Source: Croceimicrobium hydrocarbonivorans
GTDB taxonomy: Bacteria > Bacteroidota > Bacteroidia > Flavobacteriales > Schleiferiaceae
Assembly: GCF_014524565.1 (NCBI RefSeq)
Contig: NZ_CP060139.1
Coordinates: 2,797,501-2,861,500 of the forward strand
Length of the DNA stretch: 64,000 bases
Direction: 5' to 3'
The notes beneath the pieces are model-generated. The model saw nothing but the letters and a program-made list of their open reading frames with translations. It ran no database searches and was not told where the DNA came from. Made by a program: the position numbers and the translations under genes. This document shows positions 34,110-40,440 of the stretch, one piece after another. The stretch's first letter is position 1. Each line of letters begins with the position of its first letter.

Positions 34110-34125
34110 ACTATGCATGCATAGT
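34110..34125. promoter_or_regulatory. Candidate MarR operator before the acyl-CoA dehydrogenase gene
   Basis: ACTATGCATGCATAGT is a perfect 16-base palindrome with the same 12-base core as the site before marR at 21468. It occupies the position where a -33 element would lie, 9 bases before the -7 element at 34135. Confidence 0.65.
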
Positions 34126-34134
34126 AAATTTTAG

Positions 34135-34142
34135 TATTTTTG
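34135..34142 (+). promoter_or_regulatory. -7 promoter element of the acyl-CoA dehydrogenase gene
   Basis: TATTTTTG fits TAnnTTTG, 25 bases before the ATG at 34167. No TTG is found upstream at the expected distance because the palindrome occupies that place. This arrangement would allow repression by a bound regulator. Confidence 0.5.
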
Positions 34143-34166
34143 GGCAAATCCAAAAAAATTCTCGCA

Positions 34167-35969
34167 ATGGCAGATGTCGATACTAAGTCCTTTTTAAAGG
34201 GTGGCGAATTTCTAATTCGTGAGGTAAGCAGTGATGAAGTCTTTATTCCTGAAGAGTTTTCAGAAGAACAGAAGATGATGGCACAGGCCACTTCTGACTT
34301 TATTGATAAGGAAGTAGCTCCGGAGCGCGAGCGCTTTGAAAGCAAGGACTATAAGTTTACCGAAGACATCATGAAAAAGGCCGGCCAATTAGGTCTATTG
34401 GGAATTAGTGTTCCCGAAGAATATGGCGGCCTGGGAATGGATTTTAATACTTCCATGTTAGTTTGCGATCGTATTTCGGGTATATCAGGTTCCTTGTCCA
34501 CTGCCTACGGTGCGCATACCGGAATCGGTACCCTGCCGATTCTACTTTATGGAACGGAGGAGCAAAAGCAGAAGTATCTGCCAGGACTAGCTACCGGCGA
34601 ATTAATGGGGGCCTATTGCCTTACAGAGCCTGGTGCCGGATCGGATGCTAATAGCGGTAAAACCAAAGCCGAATTAAGTGCTGATGGTAAGAGCTATAAA
34701 ATCAACGGACAGAAAATTTGGATTTCAAACGCAGGGTTTGCGAATGTCTTCACGGTATTTGCCCGCATCGAAGACGACAAATATTTAACCGCCTTTATTG
34801 TAGAGAAGGGTAATCCCGGAATGACCTTCGGGGAAGAAGAGAATAAACTGGGTATTCGTGCTAGCTCCACCCGCCAGGTATTCTTTAATGACTGTGAAGT
34901 AGCCGTAGAAGATATGTTGGGAGAGCGCAATGGTGGATTTAAAATCGCCATGAACGCTCTTAATTATGGCCGTATCAAATTATCAGTTGCTTGTTTGGAT
35001 GCCGCCCGTCGGGTTACTACTCACGCGGTATCCTATGCAAACGAGCGCAAGCAATTCGGAACTTCAATATCCACTTTTGGCGCTATCCAGCAGAAGCTGG
35101 CCGATATGGCCACTCGTACTTGGGTTTCAGAATCGGCGACCTACCGTGCCGGTCAGGATGTAGAAAATAATATTGCTCGCTTAATGGAGGCCGGAATGGA
35201 TCAAGGCGAAGCGAAATTGAAAGGTGTAGAGGAGTTTGCTATTGAATGTGCCATATTAAAAGTATTGGGATCTGAGGCGGGAAGTTTTGTTTCGGATGAA
35301 GGCCTGCAGATCTATGGTGGTATGGGCTATAGTGCCGATGCCCCATTAGAAGCCGCCTATCGCGATATGCGCATTGCTCGTATCTACGAAGGTACCAATG
35401 AGATCAATCGCCTGCATTCGGTAGCGATGTTGCTTAAAAAGGCCTTAAAAGGAGAACTCGACTTAATGAGTCCTGCCATGGCTGTTGCTAATGAACTAAT
35501 GGAGATTCCCTCTTTCGATACACCTGATGAGGATATCCTTTTTGCAGAAGAGAAAGAGAGCATTGCTAAATTGAAAAAATCCATTTTAATGGTGGCCGGT
35601 AAAGCCGTAGAGACCTTCGGGATGGATCTGGAAGCAGAGCAGGAGATTATTATGAATGCAGCCGATATGATTATCGAAGTATATGCTGCGGAGTCTGCTT
35701 TGTTGAGAGCAGAGAAATTAGCGAAACAAAAAGGCGAGGAAGCGGTAAAAGTGGAAATCTCCATGGCACGTTTATACTTGCATTGGGCCCAGGAAGCTGT
35801 GGCCAATAAAGGACGTGAAGCTATTTACAGCTTTATTGAAGGAGATGAGCAACGTATGATGTTGATCGGTTTAAAGCGCTTTACTAAGCCAGCTAACCCA
35901 GTAAATGTTAAAGCATTACGTCGCGAAATCGCCGCTAAGCTTATCGATTCGAATAGGTACCCTTTCTAG
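34167..35969 (+). CDS. Acyl-CoA dehydrogenase
   Basis: The ATG at 34167 gives 600 residues. A TTG-start extension to 34140 would lie on the promoter. The flavoenzyme introduces the first double bond in beta-oxidation. N-terminal helical domain (about 35-150: LGLLGISVPEEYGGLGMDF), middle beta domain (about 160-260: GAYCLTEPGAGSDANSGKTKAEL), C-terminal helical domain, and the catalytic-base segment IYEGTNEINRLHSVAMLLK (Glu). An additional C-terminal extension of about 150 residues follows, as in the long-chain members of the family. It completes the fad operon functionally though encoded 8 kb away. Shares a palindromic operator with marR. Confidence 0.9.
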   Translation: MADVDTKSFLKGGEFLIREVSSDEVFIPEEFSEEQKMMAQATSDFIDKEVAPERERFESKDYKFTEDIMKKAGQLGLLGISVPEEYGGLGMDFNTSMLVCDRISGISGSLSTAYGAHTGIGTLPILLYGTEEQKQKYLPGLATGELMGAYCLTEPGAGSDANSGKTKAELSADGKSYKINGQKIWISNAGFANVFTVFARIEDDKYLTAFIVEKGNPGMTFGEEENKLGIRASSTRQVFFNDCEVAVEDMLGERNGGFKIAMNALNYGRIKLSVACLDAARRVTTHAVSYANERKQFGTSISTFGAIQQKLADMATRTWVSESATYRAGQDVENNIARLMEAGMDQGEAKLKGVEEFAIECAILKVLGSEAGSFVSDEGLQIYGGMGYSADAPLEAAYRDMRIARIYEGTNEINRLHSVAMLLKKALKGELDLMSPAMAVANELMEIPSFDTPDEDILFAEEKESIAKLKKSILMVAGKAVETFGMDLEAEQEIIMNAADMIIEVYAAESALLRAEKLAKQKGEEAVKVEISMARLYLHWAQEAVANKGREAIYSFIEGDEQRMMLIGLKRFTKPANPVNVKALRREIAAKLIDSNRYPF

Positions 35970-35999
35970 TATACTTTTTCATAAACAATGGGTATCTAA

Positions 36000-36028
36000 G
36001 CCTCTGCTTCGCGCGGAGGCTTTTTTTT
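36000..36028 (+). terminator. Intrinsic terminator after the acyl-CoA dehydrogenase gene
   Basis: GCCTCTGC at 36000-36007 pairs with GCGGAGGC at 36013-36020 (one wobble), followed by eight T. Confidence 0.9.
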
Positions 36029-36060
36029 GTCCATTATTAAATGTCGGTTCAACACTTAAT

Positions 36061-36096
36061 TGCTAAATTGATATATCTTTGCTAAATAGGTATATC
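36061..36096 (+). promoter_or_regulatory. Direct repeats at the promoter of the InsA-like gene
   Basis: TGCTAAATTGATATATC at 36061-36077 and TGCTAAATAGGTATATC at 36080-36096 differ at two of 17 positions, 19 bases apart. A TATCTTTG (TAnnTTTG) element at 36074-36081 lies between and partly inside them. The second repeat ends 4 bases before the start codon, an arrangement suited to autorepression. Confidence 0.5.
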
Positions 36097-36100
36097 GAAA

Positions 36101-36520
36101 ATGGAAAAGAGAGTTTGTCCAAATTGTGGCGGAGAAGAGTCCACTAAAAGTGGGGTCGTAAAAGGTCGACAACGCTACCGCTGTAAGAACTGCAAATACC
36201 ATTTTACCGTTTCTCGATTAGGTAAAAAGATCGATGACTATTACGTTACCAAGGCCTTACAACTTTATTTAGAGGGTCTTTCCTACCGAGAGATTGAGCG
36301 CATTTTAGGCGTTTCTCATGTGAGTGTAATTAATTGGGTTCGGCAACATAAAGTGAAACGTCCCATGAATTCGAATTACCATCCTACCTACCGAATTTTA
36401 ACCCATGATGAACTGCTTAAGTTTTACCAGAATGCTGATAATTTGAAAGGAGCAGGGATGGTAGTAACAGAATTGGGTGATAAATATATGCTCATACGCT
36501 GGGAGCGTTTCAGAGACTGA
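36101..36520 (+). CDS. InsA-like zinc-ribbon/HTH DNA-binding protein (no transposase domain)
   Basis: The 139 residues contain a zinc ribbon (residues 5-30: CPNCGGEESTKSG then RYRCKNCKYHF) and a helix-turn-helix (about 52-85: LYLEGLSYREIERILGVSHVSVINWVRQHKVK). This is the plan of InsA, the DNA-binding half of IS1 transposases. A tail of about 50 residues of unknown type follows. No DDE domain or second frame is present, and no terminal inverted repeats were seen around it. Its position at the head of an acetate-uptake and activation locus suggests a domesticated InsA domain serving as a transcription factor. Confidence 0.7.
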   Translation: MEKRVCPNCGGEESTKSGVVKGRQRYRCKNCKYHFTVSRLGKKIDDYYVTKALQLYLEGLSYREIERILGVSHVSVINWVRQHKVKRPMNSNYHPTYRILTHDELLKFYQNADNLKGAGMVVTELGDKYMLIRWERFRD

Positions 36521-36647
36521 TACTTAGCGAATCGGAATACTAATCCTTAGCGAAAAACTATACCATTTTTCATTCTGAGAGAGATTTGTAGAACCTTGGC
36601 AATACCAAAGCGCGATGCTATGGTACCCATAACCAAACTCTTAGACG

Positions 36648-37964
36648 ATGAAAAAAACAATACTCTTAGTGCTGCTCCTGATTGGCTCAGGCTCGCTAAT
36701 GGCACAAGGTTTCGCCGATTATAATGGCGGACTGAAGGTTAAGCTAAACGAAGATGGCTCTAAGTATTTCCGACTCTTAACCTGGCATCAGGTGTGGTTA
36801 CGCTACAATCAAAACAATGAAGGGAGTTTGCGCGCAGGCGCTCCTCAAGATGCGACCACCGATGTGGGTTTGCGTCGTTCTCGCTTTCTGATGTTTAGTC
36901 AACTTAATAAGCGTTTCTTAATTGTTACCCATTTCGGAATCAATAACCAAAATGCAGTAAGCGGAGGTTATCTTGGGGTTGATGGTAAGAAGCCTCAGCT
37001 TTATATGCACGATGCCTGGGTAGACTATACCGTAATCCCCAAATATTTAAACCTGGGTGGTGGCTTGCATTATTGGAATGGCTTAAGCCGGATGACCAAT
37101 GCCTCTACCTTAAACTTAATGGCTTATGATGCCCCAATCTTAAACTGGGCTACCATTGAGGCTACCGATCAATTTGCTCGTAAACTGGGCATCTTCGCTA
37201 AAGGTAAAATTGGCAAATTGGCCTATCAAGTAGCGGTGAACGATCCTTTTGAAACTAATACCGGAGGAGCTATCGCGGTAGAACGCGCCAATTACAATCC
37301 TCAGAATAGTGCTAAAGTATATGAGGGTTATTTCCAATATGAGTTCTTCGATGCCGAAGGAAACCTTTTACCCTATCGCGTAGGTACTTATTTAGGTACC
37401 AAGAAGGTATTCAATATCGGAGCGGGATTCATGAGTAATCCTGATGCTATGTGGTATACCAATACTGCGGGCGATACTGTAACCAGCGGAATGAATCTCT
37501 TTTCTGTAGATGCCTTCCTGGATTTACCCTTGAAAAATGGCGGTGCCTTAACTGCTTATGCGGCTGGTTACTTTAATGATTTCGGTCCTAACAATGTGCG
37601 TAGCATTGGTATCCTAAACCCTGCGGATGGATCTACCATTAGCGCAGGTTTACGTGGAAACTCTTTCCCCACCTTAGGAACCGGAACCAGCATCTATACT
37701 CAGGTAGGCTATATGCTGCCTAAAAAACGCGATGATCTGATCTGGCAACCCTATGTAGCTCTGATCTACAACGATTTTGAAGGTGTGCAAGATTCCAATG
37801 GCGATAAGGTGCCGGTAAGTGTTTTCGACTTAGGTCTGAACATGTACATGGCCGGTCACCATTCCAAATTGACCCTCAATTATCGCAGTCGTCCGGATTT
37901 TACCAATCCTGATGATGTGACCCGTAAATCGGAGATCACCCTGCAAGCAATGATTTATCTATAA
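36648..37964 (+). CDS. Outer-membrane porin of the acetate locus
   Basis: A signal peptide ending SLMAQ (about residue 20) precedes 418 residues of alternating strands rich in Tyr and Phe, ending ITLQAMIYL. The segments FRLLTWHQVWLRYNQNN and SRPDFTNPDDVTRKSEITLQ are barrel-like. It is 127 bases downstream of the InsA-like gene and is followed by the DUF4212/SSS symporter, so it presumably admits short-chain carboxylates across the outer membrane. Not close to OprP by eye (contrast the porin at 181). Family assignment beyond porin is uncertain. Confidence 0.7.
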   Translation: MKKTILLVLLLIGSGSLMAQGFADYNGGLKVKLNEDGSKYFRLLTWHQVWLRYNQNNEGSLRAGAPQDATTDVGLRRSRFLMFSQLNKRFLIVTHFGINNQNAVSGGYLGVDGKKPQLYMHDAWVDYTVIPKYLNLGGGLHYWNGLSRMTNASTLNLMAYDAPILNWATIEATDQFARKLGIFAKGKIGKLAYQVAVNDPFETNTGGAIAVERANYNPQNSAKVYEGYFQYEFFDAEGNLLPYRVGTYLGTKKVFNIGAGFMSNPDAMWYTNTAGDTVTSGMNLFSVDAFLDLPLKNGGALTAYAAGYFNDFGPNNVRSIGILNPADGSTISAGLRGNSFPTLGTGTSIYTQVGYMLPKKRDDLIWQPYVALIYNDFEGVQDSNGDKVPVSVFDLGLNMYMAGHHSKLTLNYRSRPDFTNPDDVTRKSEITLQAMIYL

Positions 37965-37988
37965 GGAGCAAAGATTCTGGAGTGATCT

Positions 37989-38026
37989 AATGGGAAAGCA
38001 GGCCGATCTATCACCTGCTTCCCATT
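37989..38026 (+). other. Intercistronic hairpin between porin and DUF4212 genes
   Basis: AATGGGAAAGCAGG at 37989-38002 folds on CCTGCTTCCCATT at 38014-38026 with one bulged A and an 11-base loop. No T-tract follows. It could protect the porin message or lower expression of the downstream genes relative to the porin. Confidence 0.5.
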
Positions 38027-38070
38027 TAACTCCAATCGGCTCTGCCAAAAAATTCTAATACCTATTTAGC

Positions 38071-38331
38071 ATGAAAGATCACACCGAAGCGCATAAATAC
38101 TGGCGCGAAAACCTCAAGCTCCTAGCTATACTATTAAGCATTTGGTTCCTGGTGTCCTATGGGGCCGGAATCATCTTCGTCGATTTCCTTAATCAGTTCC
38201 ACATTGGCGGATTCCCGCTGGGATTCTGGTTTGCACAACAGGGATCCATTGTCACTTTCGTGATTTTGATCTTCGTCTACGTTCGGAAAATGAATAAGCT
38301 CGATGCCAAATACGGCTATACCGAGGAATAA
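38071..38331 (+). CDS. DUF4212 small subunit of sodium/solute symporter
   Basis: The 86-residue protein has two membrane spans (about 18-45 LLAILLSIWFLVSYGAGIIFV and 57-78 WFAQQGSIVTFVILIFVYV) and a charged ending. DUF4212/TIGR03647 proteins accompany SSS-family symporters (TIGR03648), as here with the next gene 17 bases on. They may be stabilising partners. Together they make a two-component uptake system, most likely for acetate given the neighbouring acyl-CoA synthetases. Confidence 0.88.
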   Translation: MKDHTEAHKYWRENLKLLAILLSIWFLVSYGAGIIFVDFLNQFHIGGFPLGFWFAQQGSIVTFVILIFVYVRKMNKLDAKYGYTEE

Positions 38332-38348
38332 TCTAAAAGCTTAAGGAA

Positions 38349-40136
38349 ATGGATATTCAAATTATGACCTACATCATCGTAGGGATCACTTTTGCCTTGT
38401 ATATCGGTATTGCGATTTGGAGTCGCGCCGGTTCTACCAAAGAATTTTATGTTGCCGGTGGTGGAGTTTCACCTCTGGCTAACGGTTTGGCCACCGCGGC
38501 CGACTGGATGAGTGCGGCCTCCTTTATTTCCATGGCCGGTATTATCTCAACCCAGGGCTATGATGGCTCGGTTTACCTGATGGGATGGACCGGAGGATAT
38601 GTGCTTCTGGCCTTACTGCTGGCACCCTATCTCCGGAAATTTGGAAAGTTTACCGTGCCCGATTTTATTGGCGACCGTTATTACAGTAATACTGCTCGTA
38701 CCGTAGCTATCGTCGCAGCGCTCTTCGTGTCCTTTACCTATGTAGCCGGACAGATGCGTGGAGTAGGGGTGGTGTTCTCACGCTTCCTCGAAGTAGACGT
38801 AACTACCGGTGTAATCATCGGAATGGTAATCGTACTGATCTACGCTGTACTCGGTGGTATGAAAGGGATTACCTATACTCAGGTGGCTCAGTACTGTGTA
38901 TTGATTTTCGCCTTTATGGTGCCTGCCTTCTTTATCTCTTGGATGTTGACCGATAACTTCATTCCTCAAATTGGAATGGGGGGTAAACTCGCGGATGATA
39001 CTTATCTGCTGGATAAGCTCAATCAGCTCAACCAAGAACTGGGATTTGCCTCCTATACCGATGGCTCTAAGAGCAAGGTAGATGTATTCTTCATCACCGC
39101 AGCCCTTATGCTGGGAACGGCAGGATTACCCCACGTAATTGTACGTTTCTTTACTGTGCCTAAGGTGCGTGATGCCCGTAAATCGGCTGGATATGCCTTA
39201 TTATTCATTGCCATCCTTTACACTACTGCTCCTGCAATTTCAGTATTTGCGCGTACCAATTTGATTCAAACCGTTGAAGGTAAATCCTATTCAGAATTAC
39301 CACAGTGGGTTTCCAACTGGGAACAAACTCACTTATTGGCCTGGACCGATAAAAACGGAGATGGAAAAGTTCAATACCGTCCTGGTGCCGCAGTTACAGG
39401 CAAGGCTCCTGAGTTTTCCAATGAAGTAGGTGAGCAAGGAAACTTGATTGTAAGCAATCCCGATAACAGCAATGATAATGAGTTATTCGTGGATCGTGAT
39501 ATCATCGTATTGGCCAATCCGGAAATCGCCAACCTTCCCGTATGGGTAATTGCCTTAGTGGCGGCCGGTGGTTTAGCTGCGGCTCTTTCTACTGCTGCTG
39601 GTTTATTATTGGTAATTTCTACTTCTATTTCTCACGATTTATTGAAGAAGCAATGGATGCCCGATATCTCTGAGCGCGGTGAATTACTTTCTGCTCGTTT
39701 CTCCGCCTTCATCGCAGTTTGTGTGGCTGGATATTTCGGAATCAATCCTCCCGATTATGTAGCGGCAGTGGTGGCGCTGGCCTTTGGATTGGCAGCGGCT
39801 TCCTTCTTCCCGGCTATCATTCTGGGAATCTTTATGAAGAAGATGAACAAAGAAGGGGCTGTGGCTGGAATGATCGCCGGCTTAGGCTTAATGATATTTT
39901 ATATTCTTAAATTTAAGTTCGGAGTATTCGACGGCGGCATGTCGGCAACCGCAGGCTTGAAAGAAAGCTGGTGGTTCGGTATTAGTCCTGAAGGATTTGG
40001 AACTATTGCCATGTTGTTTAACCTGGCGGTGAGTTTAATCGTGATGCGATTTACCCCTGAAACCCCAGAAGATGTTCAGGAGTTGGTGGAAGATATTCGT
40101 ATCCCATCCGGAGCAGGAGATGCTCATGCACACTAA
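38349..40136 (+). CDS. SSS-family sodium/acetate-type symporter
   Basis: The 595-residue protein has the 13-14 span plan of sodium:solute symporters. GGGVSPLANGLATAADWMSAASFISMAG near the start and GTAGLPHVIVRFFTVPK near residue 255 are hallmarks shared with ActP (acetate permease). A hydrophilic insertion of about 100 residues (300-380, e.g. KNGDGKVQYRPG) is seen in the VC_2705 group that pairs with DUF4212. Import of acetate or propionate is the most likely role, since propionyl- and acetyl-CoA synthetases follow in the same locus. Confidence 0.87.
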   Translation: MDIQIMTYIIVGITFALYIGIAIWSRAGSTKEFYVAGGGVSPLANGLATAADWMSAASFISMAGIISTQGYDGSVYLMGWTGGYVLLALLLAPYLRKFGKFTVPDFIGDRYYSNTARTVAIVAALFVSFTYVAGQMRGVGVVFSRFLEVDVTTGVIIGMVIVLIYAVLGGMKGITYTQVAQYCVLIFAFMVPAFFISWMLTDNFIPQIGMGGKLADDTYLLDKLNQLNQELGFASYTDGSKSKVDVFFITAALMLGTAGLPHVIVRFFTVPKVRDARKSAGYALLFIAILYTTAPAISVFARTNLIQTVEGKSYSELPQWVSNWEQTHLLAWTDKNGDGKVQYRPGAAVTGKAPEFSNEVGEQGNLIVSNPDNSNDNELFVDRDIIVLANPEIANLPVWVIALVAAGGLAAALSTAAGLLLVISTSISHDLLKKQWMPDISERGELLSARFSAFIAVCVAGYFGINPPDYVAAVVALAFGLAAASFFPAIILGIFMKKMNKEGAVAGMIAGLGLMIFYILKFKFGVFDGGMSATAGLKESWWFGISPEGFGTIAMLFNLAVSLIVMRFTPETPEDVQELVEDIRIPSGAGDAHAH

Positions 40137-40163
40137 TTAAAAAAGCTGACCAAACCTAAGCTT

Positions 40164-40214
40164 AAGAAGATTGCCCGGCCGTACCCCTCTTTTATTGGCC
40201 GGGCGATCCTTCTT
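40164..40214 (+). terminator. Strong hairpin after the symporter gene
   Basis: AAGAAGATTGCCCGGCC at 40164-40180 folds on GGCCGGGCGATCCTTCTT at 40197-40214 with a 16-base loop and minor mismatch. The core GCCCGGCC/GGCCGGGC is perfect. The right side ends in T-rich TTCTTTAT. It is likely a terminator of the porin-symporter operon, so the kinase part of the locus is probably transcribed separately. Confidence 0.6.
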
Positions 40215-40263
40215 TATGATAATTGTCAGCCGCACAGTTTTTGGAATTTGCAATATTTGAAAG

Positions 40264-40440
40264 ATGGAGAAGCTGTTAACTAAAAATGCCCTGATTGTAG
40301 TCCTGAGCCTTACTGTAATTTCTCCGCTCTTTTGGTCCTTCTTCGAAGGATCACTTTCGTTTATCATTTACCTCTTTAGCCTTTTTGTAATCTGGGTTTT
40401 CTTCTTGTATCGAACTGCTAAAAAGATTGAGAACCCCTAA
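40264..40440 (+). CDS. Small membrane protein coupled to the SSS sensor kinase (58 aa)
   Basis: An ATG at 40264 opens a 58-residue frame that closes with TAA at 40438-40440, overlapping the kinase ATG (40440) by one base. The peptide reads MEKLLTKNALIVVLSLTVIS, then two hydrophobic stretches (residues about 9-22 and 31-49) and a basic tail RTAKKIENP. The position and size resemble CbrX, the small protein translationally coupled to the CbrA kinase in Pseudomonas as I recall, but sequence homology cannot be claimed. The overlap suggests it helps translation or folding of the kinase. Confidence 0.7.
   Translation: MEKLLTKNALIVVLSLTVISPLFWSFFEGSLSFIIYLFSLFVIWVFFLYRTAKKIENP

Noticed and set aside
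36101-36520. An active IS1 element
   Set aside because: Only the DNA-binding part is present. No DDE frame, frameshift window or terminal inverted repeats were seen in 35970-36647.
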